A DNA stretch of 64,000 nucleotides, taken from assembly GCA_015256455.1 (NCBI GenBank), contig JABZMB010000001.1:1-64000 (forward strand), read 5' to 3'. The notes under the pieces were generated by a model. That model was not told the origin of the DNA, ran no database searches, and saw only the letters and a list, made by a program, of their open reading frames with translations. The stretch is from Solobacterium sp. GTDB taxonomy: Bacteria > Bacillota_I > Bacilli_A > Erysipelotrichales > Erysipelotrichaceae. This document shows positions 1 through 9,074 of this stretch, in pieces. The position numbers and the translations under genes are program-made. Within the stretch, counting starts at the first letter, position 1. Each line of letters begins with the position of its first letter.

Positions 1-37
1 CAATTAAAGCTTCCCCGATTGTATAGATTTTTCCCAT
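1..37 (-). CDS. PfkB-family sugar kinase (fructokinase-like), N-terminal fragment
   Basis: Only the first 12 codons lie in the window, reading leftward off the edge. The ATG is at 35-37 behind a GGAG box 7 bases upstream. The visible peptide, MGKIYTIGEALI, matches the typical start of fructokinase-type PfkB kinases (xxIGExLID), whose first strand carries this GE motif. The substrate cannot be told from so little sequence. Confidence 0.5.
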   Translation of the reverse strand, partial: MGKIYTIGEALI

Positions 38-163
38 ATATTTTCTCCAACTTTATATACTGATTTTACCCTTTTTAATACTGTTAGTGCAATCATTCAT
101 GTATATTTTTCTTTTTGTTACTACTGTAGTCATCAACTCATGCGTGAATGATGTATCTTACAA

Positions 164-191
164 CAAAAAACCAAAGCACATTGTGCCTTGG
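164..191 (-). terminator. Intrinsic terminator after rubrerythrin
   Basis: Read on the minus strand, CCAAGGCAC pairs with GTGCTTTGG around a short AAT loop and is followed by a run of T. It lies 15 bases past the rubrerythrin stop codon. Confidence 0.75.
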
Positions 192-206
192 CATACATTT
201 ATACTA

Positions 207-755
207 TTAATAATTCTCTGCGTGAATTTCAAAGAATGCTTGTGGGTGATTACATACTGGGCAAATTTCTGGGGCTTCCATACCAACAACGATATGACCA
301 CAGTTACGGCATTCCCAAATCTTTACTTCACTCTTCTTGAATACTTCCTGCATTTCTACATTCTGAAGTAACTTTCTGTAACGTTCTTCATGCATCTTTT
401 CGATAGCACCAACACCTCTAAATTGAGCAGCTAGATCGTGGAATCCTTCTTCTTCCGCATCCTTGGCCATACGTTCATACATATCAGTCCACTCATAGTT
501 TTCACCATTAGCAGCTGCTTCAAGATTTTCTTTTACATCACCAAGCATGCCTAAAGCCTTAAACCAAAGCTTTGCATGTTCCTTTTCATTTTCTGCTGTC
601 TTTAAGAATAGAGCTGCGATTTGTTCATAGCCAGCCTTCTTAGCAACAGAAGCGAAGAATGTATACTTGTTTCTAGCTTCTGATTCTCCTCTGAATGCTT
701 CTAATAGATTCTTTTCAGTTTTAGTACCTGCATAACGATTCTTTTTGTTTTCCAT
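207..755 (-). CDS. rbr: Rubrerythrin (peroxide-scavenging diiron protein)
   Basis: Rubrerythrin reduces hydrogen peroxide in the cytoplasm of anaerobes, using a diiron site and a rubredoxin-type iron site. The protein is 182 residues. The N-terminal ferritin-like four-helix domain shows the iron-binding pattern [16 protein letters not shown] and later EKMHEERY. The C-terminal 35 residues carry the rubredoxin knuckles CRNCG and CPVC. I chose the ATG at 755 because GAGGAG lies just upstream; the open frame runs nine codons further without another ribosome site. It stands alone with its own terminator. The family call is firm; the peroxide role comes from the family. Confidence 0.93.
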   Translation of the reverse strand: MENKKNRYAGTKTEKNLLEAFRGESEARNKYTFFASVAKKAGYEQIAALFLKTAENEKEHAKLWFKALGMLGDVKENLEAAANGENYEWTDMYERMAKDAEEEGFHDLAAQFRGVGAIEKMHEERYRKLLQNVEMQEVFKKSEVKIWECRNCGHIVVGMEAPEICPVCNHPQAFFEIHAENY

Positions 756-831
756 AATTATCTCCTCTATGTTTCCACACACTCTCTTCGGAAACCATAC
801 TAATCTTCTTCCTATCGTCGTAGAAAGTCAA

Positions 832-845
832 CGATATTACTATCG
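832..845. promoter_or_regulatory. Small palindrome beside a -35-like box upstream of rubrerythrin
   Basis: CGATA and TATCG form a 5-base inverted repeat with a 4-base spacer. It abuts TTGACT (minus strand, 826-831), a possible -35 box for rubrerythrin. No clear -10 box is seen at the standard distance. It does not resemble the PerR box. An operator role is a guess. Confidence 0.25.
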
Positions 846-863
846 ATTTCATCAATCTTTTGC

Positions 864-890
864 ATAAAAAAAACGTACCCTTAGGAACGC
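864..890 (-). terminator. Intrinsic terminator after the first SemiSWEET gene
   Basis: On the minus strand CGTTCC and GGTACG (one mismatch) form a stem with a TAAG loop, followed by a long T run. The hairpin starts 4 bases past the stop codon. Confidence 0.6.
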
Positions 891-893
891 TTC

Positions 894-1151
894 TTATAGT
901 GCTGTAATTGCAGCGATTGCACCGAATAATACACCAGGTAAATTTGCCATTATAAGTGGCCAATCTTTCTTTTCTTGCAGAAAGCCATATGTTACCCATA
1001 AAGAACAGTTAATAGCCGCAACCATAGGTTGTAAGAAACCACTCTTCATTCCATTTAGGTTATTCATAATCTGTGGGAAATAGGAAACATACATTAACAT
1101 TGCTGTACATGTCGCAATCCATCCTAATGTTTTTAAACCTTTTTGATTCAT
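894..1151 (-). CDS. SemiSWEET-type sugar transporter (PQ-loop family), copy 1
   Basis: This 85-residue membrane protein has three predicted helices (about residues 8-28, 41-58 and 65-85), the size and layout of bacterial SemiSWEETs. These work as dimers and move small sugars down their gradient. The signature proline-glutamine pair is in YVSYFPQIMNNLNG at the end of helix 1. A second copy with the same core (FPQI/IPQI, NLNG, W-x-x-YG) sits at 28.2-28.5 kb. A GAGAGG site lies upstream of the ATG. Family assignment is good; the sugar is unknown. Confidence 0.85.
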   Translation of the reverse strand: MNQKGLKTLGWIATCTAMLMYVSYFPQIMNNLNGMKSGFLQPMVAAINCSLWVTYGFLQEKKDWPLIMANLPGVLFGAIAAITAL

Positions 1152-1272
1152 TCCTTTTACCTCTCTTGCTGGATAATGTTCTTATCATGATATGTATATC
1201 AAGAACGAACGGAAAAATTCTACTACATTCTTTTCTTTTTTGTAAGATATTTTCTAAATAAATTATATGAAT

Positions 1273-1296
1273 AAAAAATCCGGATTACCGGATTTT
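1273..1296 (-). terminator. Intrinsic terminator after ldh
   Basis: AAAATCCGG and CCGGATTTT form a perfect stem with an ATTA loop and A/T runs on both sides. It is placed 4 bases past the ldh stop codon and could work in both directions. Confidence 0.8.
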
Positions 1297-1299
1297 CAA

Positions 1300-2256
1300 T
1301 TAGAGTTCTACACCTTCCATTGTCTTCTTTAAGACAGCTGCAGATTCCGCAAGCTTTGTGCGTTCCTCTTCACTCAGGGAGATTGGCACTAATTCTTCAA
1401 TACCATTTCTTCCAACAATTGCTGGAACACTGAGTGCTACATCATTGATACCATACTCACCATGTAATGCAGTTGATACAGGTAAAATAGACTTTTCATC
1501 ACGCAAGATTGCGCGGCAGATTCTTACAACAGACATTGCAATACCGTAGTAAGTAGCGTTCTTTCTTTCGATGATCTTGTATGCCGCATTCTTAACGTCT
1601 TCAGCGATATCTTCTTGTGCCACCTTCATATCAAGGTCACCGCCCATACCTCTTAATGCAAAGAAGTCAGCGAGTGGAACACCAGAGATATTTGCCATAG
1701 ACCATGTACAGATTTCAGAGTCACCATGTTCACCAATAACATATGCGTGTACAGAACGTGAGTCTACATCTAAACGTGTTCCTAATAGATATCTTAGACG
1801 TGCAGAATCTAATACAGTTCCTGAACCAAATACTCGATTTTCTGGCATGCCAGAAGCCTTCTGTGCATAGTAGGTTAAGATATCAACTGGATTAGCAACA
1901 ATCAATAAGATACCTTCAGGATTTTGTGCCTTGATTTCAGCCATAATACCAGAGTGAATCTGGATATTCTTCTTGATTAAGTCAAGACGTGTTTCACCTG
2001 GCTTTTGAGCAGCACCAGCTGTAACGATAATGATAGCCGCATCCTTAATATCGGAGTAATCACCCGCATAGATATTCATTGGTGAACTGATAGAAGTACC
2101 ATGACCAATATCCATAGCCTCACCTTCAGCCTTTGCATGATTTACATCTAATAAAACCATTTCTGAAAACAGTCCACTTTGCATCAGGGCAAATGCACTG
2201 GAAGATCCAACAAACCCACAGCCTACAACAGCTACTTTACGAAAATTAATACTCAT
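1300..2256 (-). CDS. ldh: L-lactate dehydrogenase
   Basis: This enzyme reduces pyruvate to L-lactate with NADH and regenerates NAD+ in fermentation. The 318-residue product has the NAD-binding GxGxxG (GCGFVG at residues 12-17), the substrate-loop segment [11 protein letters not shown], the NPVD motif and the catalytic histidine in GEHGDSE. The length is normal for the family. The open frame extends 19 codons upstream, but an AAAGGA box sits about 10 bases before the ATG at 2256 and is too close to the ATG at 2265, so the shorter form is preferred. It stands alone with a strong terminator. Malate dehydrogenase is less likely given the lactate-type loop. Confidence 0.92.
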   Translation of the reverse strand: MSINFRKVAVVGCGFVGSSSAFALMQSGLFSEMVLLDVNHAKAEGEAMDIGHGTSISSPMNIYAGDYSDIKDAAIIIVTAGAAQKPGETRLDLIKKNIQIHSGIMAEIKAQNPEGILLIVANPVDILTYYAQKASGMPENRVFGSGTVLDSARLRYLLGTRLDVDSRSVHAYVIGEHGDSEICTWSMANISGVPLADFFALRGMGGDLDMKVAQEDIAEDVKNAAYKIIERKNATYYGIAMSVVRICRAILRDEKSILPVSTALHGEYGINDVALSVPAIVGRNGIEELVPISLSEEERTKLAESAAVLKKTMEGVEL

Positions 2257-2334
2257 ATTTAACATATCCTTTCTGTTTTTAGATACGTCTACATTATAGG
2301 CAATTCCTTTCAAAATTTCACTTAATGTTATTTA

Positions 2335-2377
2335 AAAAAACTTCTTACGATTTGTTAATTTTCTCGCAAGAAGTTTT
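2335..2377 (-). terminator. Long-stem intrinsic terminator after the Na/Pi cotransporter
   Basis: ACTTCTTGCGA pairs with TCGTAAGAAGT on the minus strand (11 base pairs, one G-U) and is followed by a T run. It lies just past the stop codon at 2387. Confidence 0.8.
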
Positions 2378-2386
2378 GTTTATCAA

Positions 2387-4069
2387 CTATTTTGTTGTAT
2401 CTGTCAGTGTTGGATTAAAGCTAGCATCTACATAATCTAATAGTGCTGACTTGGCAATATTACAGCAGTGGTCACCCATACGCTCTAATGTACCAAGAAT
2501 ATCACAGTAGATTGAAGCAGCCACAGAAGATTCACATTGGTTCTTAGACATACGTGTAAAATGTGCTTGACGAGCCACATATTCTGCCTTATCCATCTCT
2601 TCTTCTAATGCCATTAATTCTTCGTAGATAATCTTATCTTTTGTTCGGTATACTGCAATTGCCTTTGCGTACATTTCTTTAAACTTATCATACATACCGT
2701 TAATATCTTCCATCGCATAGGAAGTAAATTCACTACGGTCTTCTTGAACCATCTTATAGAACTCCGAGAGATTCATAGATAAATCTCCTAAACGTTCTAA
2801 GTTCTTAATAATTTCAAGATCTCTTCGAATATCTGCTTGGTCAACATCCGTTAAATTTGAACTAGACGAAACTTGAACTAGGAACTCTGTAATCTTACGG
2901 TCTAGAGAATTGATCATCGATTCAGCTTGTCTTAAGTTTTCAAAGTCTTCATCTGTACCCGGTTTATTCAAGAACGCACGCGAATCGGAGACATCCTCCC
3001 CTACGACATCGGCTAACTTAAAAATCGCATCTCTAGCCGCAGAAATCGCAACTGCAGGAAGTTCCGTATTTGCTAGATGAGCATCCAACTCATCGATATT
3101 AATTTCAATCTTCTTAGGTTCTTCACCACGTACAATCAAACGAATTAACGAACAGAATTGACGAAGGAGTGGGAAGAATACAATCGTCGCAACTGTATTA
3201 AACACAATATGTGCTACCGCTATCTGCATCATTCCACCAATATGTAACTCGCCGCAAATCCATTGAATAAAGTTTGCATAAGGCACTAAGAATACCATGC
3301 CAATGGTTGTACCAATAATATTGAATAAGATATGAATGCCTGCTGTTCTTTTAGCAGCTGTAGAACCACCAATTGAAGCTAAGATACCAGTCACAGTTGT
3401 ACCAATATTAGCACCAAATACGAATGGTAATACGGCACTAAATGTAAGGGCTCCAGCCTCGTACATCTTCTGAACGACACCGATTGTCGCAGCAGACGCC
3501 TGTACGGCACCAGTCATGATTGTACCAGCGAGTAAGGATAAGAATGGATTAGTGGACATCGCTTCCGCAAAGGACATAAATGCTGGAACATCCTTAATCG
3601 CCGCAAGTTCATCACCCATTGAATTCAAACCAAAGAAAATCAAACCAAAACCAAGAATAATATATCCAGTACTCTTGATCTTCTGCTTCTTTCCGAAACA
3701 GATAATCATCGCACCAACAAATACGAAGTATAAAACAAAGCTATCAATATCCAAGGAAATCAATAATGATGTAACCGTTGTACCAATATTGGCACCCATT
3801 ACAATACCAGCAGCCTGTTCCAAGTTCATAAGACCTGCACGAACTAAACCAATCGTAATTGCGGTTGAAGCCGAACTTGACTGCATAACAATTGTAATCG
3901 CAATACCAATCAATAATGCACTGAATGGATTGGTTGTATATTTATCAATATAATCTCTTAACTTATCACCAGCGACGGCCTTTAAACCATCACCCATGAA
4001 ATTAATACCGATTAAGAATAAACCGAAACCACCTAGGATAATATCCCATCTAATGGATGTAAGTTCCAT
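2387..4069 (-). CDS. Na+/phosphate cotransporter with C-terminal PhoU-like domain
   Basis: This is an NptA/YjbB-type sodium-phosphate symporter in the inner membrane. The N-terminal 320 or so residues hold two inverted Na/Pi-II repeats, each with the conserved glutamine-serine motif (VMQSSSASTA and AVQASAATIG). Residues from about 340 onward form a charged all-helical PhoU-like region with typical ExxR pairs. Two ATGs are adjacent; AGGAGG ends 1 base before the first and 4 before the second, so I use the second, giving 560 residues. It has its own terminator. The direction of phosphate flow in such fusions is not certain. Confidence 0.88.
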   Translation of the reverse strand: MELTSIRWDIILGGFGLFLIGINFMGDGLKAVAGDKLRDYIDKYTTNPFSALLIGIAITIVMQSSSASTAITIGLVRAGLMNLEQAAGIVMGANIGTTVTSLLISLDIDSFVLYFVFVGAMIICFGKKQKIKSTGYIILGFGLIFFGLNSMGDELAAIKDVPAFMSFAEAMSTNPFLSLLAGTIMTGAVQASAATIGVVQKMYEAGALTFSAVLPFVFGANIGTTVTGILASIGGSTAAKRTAGIHILFNIIGTTIGMVFLVPYANFIQWICGELHIGGMMQIAVAHIVFNTVATIVFFPLLRQFCSLIRLIVRGEEPKKIEINIDELDAHLANTELPAVAISAARDAIFKLADVVGEDVSDSRAFLNKPGTDEDFENLRQAESMINSLDRKITEFLVQVSSSSNLTDVDQADIRRDLEIIKNLERLGDLSMNLSEFYKMVQEDRSEFTSYAMEDINGMYDKFKEMYAKAIAVYRTKDKIIYEELMALEEEMDKAEYVARQAHFTRMSKNQCESSVAASIYCDILGTLERMGDHCCNIAKSALLDYVDASFNPTLTDTTK

Positions 4070-4199
4070 CATTCCTCCTGTGGATCATTAGACCCTTTAA
4101 AATCTCCCCATCAAAAACGCACGGAAACAAATTCAATTTAAAATATTTTAGGCTAAAATTCAAGATTTTTTTCGATGACAACTTTCGTTTATATCCCTC

Positions 4200-5123
4200 C
4201 TATTTTGACAATTTACAACCCTGTGTATAATTTTTTATCTTCAACATATGATTGATTGAATTTAATACACGACGCTTATCTGTACTCCATAGTGGTGCAA
4301 TCAAATCCTCCGCATTTCCATCTCCTGTTAAGCGATGGATAACAATATGTTCATCTAAATGCGCAATACATTCTGTCACAAGTTCTACATATTCATCCAT
4401 CTCTAAAGCATGATATTGAGATGGATGAGATAAATACTGTACGCCTAATCGTGTATTCTTTAGGTAATGTAATAGCTGTAACTTTACACCATCAATCTGA
4501 CAGGCATTTAAATGTTGTATTGTTTCTAACAACATTTTTTGATTCTCGCCTGGAAGACCGATAATAATGTGAACAATCACTTCTATATCGATAGCTTTTA
4601 GATTCTTGACTGCTTCATCGAACACTTCAAGTGGATATCCACGATTCATCCACTTCGCAGTACTTTCATGAATTGTTTGTAGACCAAGCTCTACCCAAAT
4701 GAATTTATTGGGATATTTTTCTTTTAACTCTTTTAAAAGTTCTATAACATCTTTTCCTAAACAGTCCGGTCTAGTCGCAATGGAAATCCCTGCAAATAAG
4801 TCATCCTCTAAGGCTGCTGTAAAGATTTCTCGAAGTTTGCTAGTAGGAGCGTAAGTATTTGTAAAGGATTGGAAATATGCGATATAGTCGCCCTTAGGAA
4901 TCTCTTGGTGATTATAAATCAATTCTTCTCTGTTTAAACGCTTCCCCTCGTAGTAAATCGCGAAATCTCCAGAACCTCCCTCTCCACAAAAGATACAACC
5001 TCCAACAGCGACTTTTCCATCACGATTTGGGCAGGTCATTCCTGTTTCGAGTGCTACTTTATACAGTTTTCGTCCAAAGGTATCTTTAAGATATTGTGGA
5101 AGTGAATAATACAGTTGTTTCAT
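4200..5123 (-). CDS. Radical SAM protein, YhcC/YtqA type (TIGR01212)
   Basis: This 307-residue protein has the cysteine pattern of the TIGR01212 radical SAM family: Cys31 in TCPNRDG, then Cys43 and Cys46 in GGCIFCGEGG, which would bind the 4Fe-4S cluster. Downstream segments such as GLQTIHE, IGLPGE and HRLTGDG fit the TIM-barrel fold of the family. It would cleave S-adenosylmethionine to a 5'-deoxyadenosyl radical; the substrate of this family is not established as far as I know. It lies alone between the Na/Pi transporter and the mupG terminator. Confidence 0.85.
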   Translation of the reverse strand: MKQLYYSLPQYLKDTFGRKLYKVALETGMTCPNRDGKVAVGGCIFCGEGGSGDFAIYYEGKRLNREELIYNHQEIPKGDYIAYFQSFTNTYAPTSKLREIFTAALEDDLFAGISIATRPDCLGKDVIELLKELKEKYPNKFIWVELGLQTIHESTAKWMNRGYPLEVFDEAVKNLKAIDIEVIVHIIIGLPGENQKMLLETIQHLNACQIDGVKLQLLHYLKNTRLGVQYLSHPSQYHALEMDEYVELVTECIAHLDEHIVIHRLTGDGNAEDLIAPLWSTDKRRVLNSINHMLKIKNYTQGCKLSK

Positions 5124-5146
5124 ATCTCTATTCTATGATGAAATGC

Positions 5147-5180
5147 ATAAGAAAAGAAGATACTTCATTACATATCTTCT
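5147..5180 (-). terminator. Intrinsic terminator overlapping the end of mupG
   Basis: AGAAGATA and TATCTTCT form an 8-base-pair stem followed by TTTTCTT on the minus strand. The mupG stop codon (5168-5170) lies in the hairpin loop, so the last codons also encode the 5' arm. Confidence 0.65.
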
Positions 5181-6217
5181 CTTACAAACCGAATCTTCAT
5201 ACCACCTTTGACTAATTTAAGAATCGATAAGTCCTTAGGTGATACATGACCAATGATATTGACACGATTATCTGCTGGTAGTGGACTGCGTACAATCTGT
5301 ACTTCACCTGCATAACGTAAGTATGCATCATTATCCATTGTGATAGCTCCAACTTCGCGTGTAATTGTATTATTTGGCACGATGTGTTCATCTACCTTCT
5401 TTAATAAGCGTGCTTCTTCTACACGAATAATCCATGATGGACTATCGATACGACAAGTTACTTCTTTATTATAGAAATGTTCTGCATGTTTTAACGTAGC
5501 CGGAATATCAATGACTCCCGTATCACAATAAGATTGAATACGTTCAATCTCATATGTACTAATACCCGGGTCTCCGACAAACACCTGGTCTACATGGTAC
5601 TTTACTATCAATTCCATAAACGCTGCGTATGGAGAAATGTGACGATGATGTTCTAGGGTTGGTAGCCCCTCAAAAATAGGTCCACGCTTCATTACATCCC
5701 CAGGAATAAAGGCAATCACATGGATACCTGCATCCTGTAGTGATTTGGTAATTCGTAAGAAGTACTCTTCATCTAGTCCTGTTTCACTACGTGGGTAGTA
5801 GTTATGCATGGCAAGGATTTCTTTTCCTTCACGCACTAAATCTTCCACTTCCTCAACACGTATAGTTGAAGCGTTTAGTACAATCGGCATCTCTTTGGCT
5901 AACGCCAGCATTTCCGCATGATCAAAACCATAATCCAAACGCAATGCATATACATCTAGTAACTTCGCAATTTCTCGTACGGATGAAACATGGAATAACT
6001 CCAATGATTTTGTAGATACATCTGCCACGATGCGGAAGCCTTCTTCGTTTAACCATGTACACATTGCATGCATGTCTTTTGTGTATGTATCACTAAACTC
6101 TTCAGCGATGTGTAATGACACAAATACAAGTGGATGGTTTTTTCCTACACCTTGTAAATATGCCTTCTGTTTCTCAAATGTGCTTAAGAATACAGAATAT
6201 CCTAATGAATTTGCCAT
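5168..6217 (-). CDS. mupG: MupG-like 6-phospho-N-acetylmuramidase (DUF871 family)
   Basis: MupG hydrolyses MurNAc-6P-GlcNAc, taken up from peptidoglycan turnover, into MurNAc-6P and GlcNAc. The 349-residue product has the DUF871 layout: a TIM barrel (starting LGYSVFLSTF, with HNYYPRSETGL and FIPGD near the middle) and a small C-terminal cyclophilin-like domain. It starts one base after the murQ stop codon, with GGAG inside the murQ end as its ribosome site, so the two are probably translationally coupled. Pairing with murQ supports a murein recycling role over the old 'outer surface protein' label. The ATG at 6217 is preferred to an upstream in-frame start lying inside murQ. Confidence 0.82.
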   Translation of the reverse strand: MANSLGYSVFLSTFEKQKAYLQGVGKNHPLVFVSLHIAEEFSDTYTKDMHAMCTWLNEEGFRIVADVSTKSLELFHVSSVREIAKLLDVYALRLDYGFDHAEMLALAKEMPIVLNASTIRVEEVEDLVREGKEILAMHNYYPRSETGLDEEYFLRITKSLQDAGIHVIAFIPGDVMKRGPIFEGLPTLEHHRHISPYAAFMELIVKYHVDQVFVGDPGISTYEIERIQSYCDTGVIDIPATLKHAEHFYNKEVTCRIDSPSWIIRVEEARLLKKVDEHIVPNNTITREVGAITMDNDAYLRYAGEVQIVRSPLPADNRVNIIGHVSPKDLSILKLVKGGMKIRFVREDM

Positions 6218-6218
6218 G

Positions 6219-7121
6219 TTATTTCTCCATGATTGCTTCACGAACATGACCACAAGCTTTCTCTAAACGCATTAATGCGTCTTCATAAGAGCAGTTTGCT
6301 AGTATCATTGTGATAGCGACTTTACAGGAACCTTTTGCTGCATCTATCGTAGCACGTGCTACAGAACGTTCAACTCCTGTAGCCTCCATAACAATATTTT
6401 CTGCGCGATTGCGTAGTTTTTCATTTGTCTGCATCACGTCAACCATGAGGTTTTGATAGGCCTTACCAAGACCTACCATCGTGGCTGTAGAAATCATATT
6501 GAGAATCATCTTCTCAGCTGTACCAGACTTTAAACGTGTGGAACCCGTTAATACTTCAGCACCCACAGGAACATCTACTGCAATTTCTGCAACTTCACCT
6601 ATCTTAGAGTGATATGTATTGGAGATTGCAGCTGTATGACAACCTAGCTGTTGTGCATACGCTAAACCACCAAGCACATACGGAGTACGACCACTCGCTG
6701 CTAAACCAATCACGATATCTCTTTCATTTAATCCAATTTGAATCAAATCTTGTTTTCCAAGTTCTGCAGAGTCTTCTGATCCTTCACGCGCTTTGATGAA
6801 TGCTCCTTCACCACCAGCGATTAGACCAACAACTACATCAGGAGATACACCAAAGGTTGGAGGGCATTCTGCCGCATCTAATACCCCAAGTCTTCCACTT
6901 GTACCAGCACCCATGTAAATGATTCTTCCACCTTGGCTGATTGTCTTGATGCAATACTCGATTACCTTTGAAATATTAGGAAGATGTGGTTGAATCGCAG
7001 ACGCAATTAACGCATCCTCGCGGTTCATTTCTGTAATGATTTCAAGTGAACTCATCTGGTCTAGATTCATTGTATTTTCATTGCGGTGTTCTGTAGCGAT
7101 TGTTTGCAGATTAATTGTCAT
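6219..7121 (-). CDS. murQ: N-acetylmuramic acid 6-phosphate etherase
   Basis: MurQ splits the lactyl ether of MurNAc-6P to give GlcNAc-6P and D-lactate in the cytoplasm. The 300-residue product has the SIS-domain signature of the family, MGAGTSGRLGVLDAAECPPT, followed by LTGSTRLKSGTAEK and a C-terminal helical segment. It is the first gene of a leftward pair with mupG and has its own promoter at 7160-7189. The MurR/RpiR regulator is divergent. A MurNAc PTS gene (murP) is not in the window, so the uptake system must be elsewhere or different. Confidence 0.95.
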   Translation of the reverse strand: MTINLQTIATEHRNENTMNLDQMSSLEIITEMNREDALIASAIQPHLPNISKVIEYCIKTISQGGRIIYMGAGTSGRLGVLDAAECPPTFGVSPDVVVGLIAGGEGAFIKAREGSEDSAELGKQDLIQIGLNERDIVIGLAASGRTPYVLGGLAYAQQLGCHTAAISNTYHSKIGEVAEIAVDVPVGAEVLTGSTRLKSGTAEKMILNMISTATMVGLGKAYQNLMVDVMQTNEKLRNRAENIVMEATGVERSVARATIDAAKGSCKVAITMILANCSYEDALMRLEKACGHVREAIMEK

Positions 7122-7159
7122 ATGCGTATTCCCCCTATGATATTTCCTACTATATCCAT

Positions 7160-7189
7160 ATTATAGGAAGAATGATAATAAAATTTCAA
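7160..7189 (-). promoter_or_regulatory. Promoter of murQ-mupG
   Basis: On the minus strand TTGAAA (7184-7189) and TATAAT (7160-7165) are separated by 18 bases. The -10 box is overlapped by one arm of an inverted repeat, TTCCTA (7144-7149) with TAGGAA (7164-7169), which could be the operator of the divergent RpiR-type regulator. Confidence 0.6.
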
Positions 7190-7264
7190 TATTGACACTT
7201 TTTTTCGGAATATTATTTCTGTTTTTGGGATAATGTGCTATTGTTTTTATAGGAGAAAATAGCC

Positions 7265-8113
7265 ATGAAAAACGCACTCATTCGATTACGTGAACATTAC
7301 CATGAACTAGCCGGTGCAGAAAGAACCGTTGCGGAATATATTCTCAAAAACCCTGAAACCGCAAGTACACTTTCCGTTCAAGAATTGGCGCATAAAAGTT
7401 TTTCATCTCCATCAGCGGTTGTCAGAATGTGCCACCGCATTAACTTTGATGGATATAAAGATTTTAAACGCAGTCTGACAATTGAATTAGCACTTCACGC
7501 AAAGACTGGCGAGCAGATGTATAACGAAGAAATCAAAAGAACGGATAATATCGCAGATATCATTCACAAGGTAACTGCCAAAAACGCAAAGTCCCTTGAT
7601 GAAACCGAGAAGTTAATGGATGTTGAAACCTTACGCGAATGCGTAAAGATTATGAATGGTGCACGAAATGTCATTCTTGTTGGAATGGGAGCTTCCTTAG
7701 TTACTCTACGCGATTTATATCTCAAGCTATTACGTATTTCAAAGCCATGTACCATCAATGAAGACTGGCACTCACAACTACTCAGCTGTAAAAATAGTAC
7801 AGCTGAAGATGTAGCAATTGTATGTTCCTATTCAGGTAATACAACTGAAGTTATCACATGCATGAATGCACTAAAGGAAAATCTTACTCCAATTATCGCA
7901 ATCACACGTTGCGTCGATACACCTGTTTCAAAACTAGCAGACTACAAATTATATACAACTGAAAATGAGTCCCTTTTGCGTACAGCCGCAATGTCATCTC
8001 GTATCTCTCAGTTAAATATTATAGATATTCTCTATACTGCACTTGGTACTATGAATTACGATGAGACAATCAAAGTACTACATCGTACCTATATTGAAAA
8101 ACCAAAGAATTAA
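7265..8113 (+). CDS. MurR/RpiR-family transcriptional regulator
   Basis: The 282-residue protein has an N-terminal RpiR helix-turn-helix domain (about residues 1-77; ELAHKSFSSPSAVVRMCHRI is the recognition region) and a C-terminal SIS domain (about 110-260; VGMGAS and CSYSGNT) that binds phosphosugars. It is divergent from murQ-mupG, which points to control by MurNAc-6P or a related sugar phosphate. AGGAG lies 9 bases before the ATG. No other target is suggested by the neighbourhood, but the downstream convergent nucleoside hydrolases also make ribose, so a pentose-phosphate ligand cannot be excluded. Confidence 0.85.
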   Translation: MKNALIRLREHYHELAGAERTVAEYILKNPETASTLSVQELAHKSFSSPSAVVRMCHRINFDGYKDFKRSLTIELALHAKTGEQMYNEEIKRTDNIADIIHKVTAKNAKSLDETEKLMDVETLRECVKIMNGARNVILVGMGASLVTLRDLYLKLLRISKPCTINEDWHSQLLSCKNSTAEDVAIVCSYSGNTTEVITCMNALKENLTPIIAITRCVDTPVSKLADYKLYTTENESLLRTAAMSSRISQLNIIDILYTALGTMNYDETIKVLHRTYIEKPKN

Positions 8114-8137
8114 AAAAAGACGGATATCCGTCTTTTT
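8113..8137. terminator. Bidirectional terminator between murR and the nucleoside hydrolases
   Basis: AAAAAGACGG and CCGTCTTTTT form a perfect 10-base-pair stem with an ATAT loop. It ends both the rightward regulator and the leftward hydrolase operon, whose stop codon overlaps its edge. Confidence 0.9.
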
Positions 8138-9074
8138 AATATTGTTGTATTAAACCCTTCAGAGTGTTTGCGAATTTCTCACGATCAACGCCAAGCATTA
8201 CCATGGTTTCACGTGACTTAAACTTTGTATCACTCCATATGTCTGTAACTGTCTTACCAAAACTTAAACGACTTTGAGTTTCTACATAGACACCTGCTTT
8301 TTGTCCTGTAAAGATTTCAGGATATTGCAAGTAAATCAATGGACATGCATCATGGATACATATGATTTCTCGCTTATAGTTTTTGATATAGAAGTTGAGA
8401 TAAGATTGTACAACATCCATAAAGAAATGACTAATCTTCGTATTAAAATTGCGGATGTCTTGAATATCTTTAGCATCTAAATAGGCATCAACTGTAACAT
8501 CTAAACCGAACATTACTACAGGGATACCACTTTGCATCACTGTTTCTGCAGAGTGAGGATCAGCATAAATATTAAATTCAGCAGCCATTGTAGCATTACC
8601 ACCAACAGCAGCACCACCCATGATGAGGATTCGTTCAACCATATCCTTCAAATCAGGATGAGAGATAATTGCGTTTGCGATATTTGTTAGTGGACCAACC
8701 GCAACAATCTGTAGTTTGCCACCTTCTTTTTTCGCAGCCTCATAGATTGCATCCCATGCATGCATTGTTTCCTTTTCTGCAGGAGATTCTGGAATCACAA
8801 CACCACCAAGTCCATCTTTACCATGAACTTCAGAGGCATCATCCAGTTCTACACACATTGGCTTTATCGCACCTGGGTATACTTTGATATCTTCTCTACC
8901 TGCATATGCAAGTACATTACGACAGTTTTTAAATGTCTTGGCATGTTCTACATTACCTGCAACTGCAGAAATCCCACGAATGGCAAGTTTATCTAGCTTG
9001 AGTGCACAAAGGAGTGCAACCGTATCATCGACACCAGTATCGGTATCAATCCAAATTGGAATGAAGTCTGTCAT
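8136..9074 (-). CDS. Nucleoside hydrolase (IunH/Rih family), copy A
   Basis: Nucleoside hydrolases cleave the N-glycosidic bond of ribonucleosides to free base and ribose. The 312-residue product has the N-terminal calcium-binding motif as DTDTGVDD (threonine replaces the usual proline), the middle GGAAVGGNATMAAEFN segment that holds the ribose, and the late catalytic-site histidine in IHDACPL. Its ATG overlaps the end of copy B by 4 bases, so both are cotranslated. It is the last gene of the transporter operon. The changed first motif suggests a different base preference from copy B; that is inference. Confidence 0.9.
   Translation of the reverse strand: MTDFIPIWIDTDTGVDDTVALLCALKLDKLAIRGISAVAGNVEHAKTFKNCRNVLAYAGREDIKVYPGAIKPMCVELDDASEVHGKDGLGGVVIPESPAEKETMHAWDAIYEAAKKEGGKLQIVAVGPLTNIANAIISHPDLKDMVERILIMGGAAVGGNATMAAEFNIYADPHSAETVMQSGIPVVMFGLDVTVDAYLDAKDIQDIRNFNTKISHFFMDVVQSYLNFYIKNYKREIICIHDACPLIYLQYPEIFTGQKAGVYVETQSRLSFGKTVTDIWSDTKFKSRETMVMLGVDREKFANTLKGLIQQY

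Noticed and set aside
87..371. 94-codon frame at the left end, plus strand
   Set aside because: It runs antisense through the 3' part of rubrerythrin and has no ribosome site.
3516..3953. 145-codon frame on the plus strand
   Set aside because: It is antisense to the Na/Pi transporter, and its composition is that of a shadow frame.
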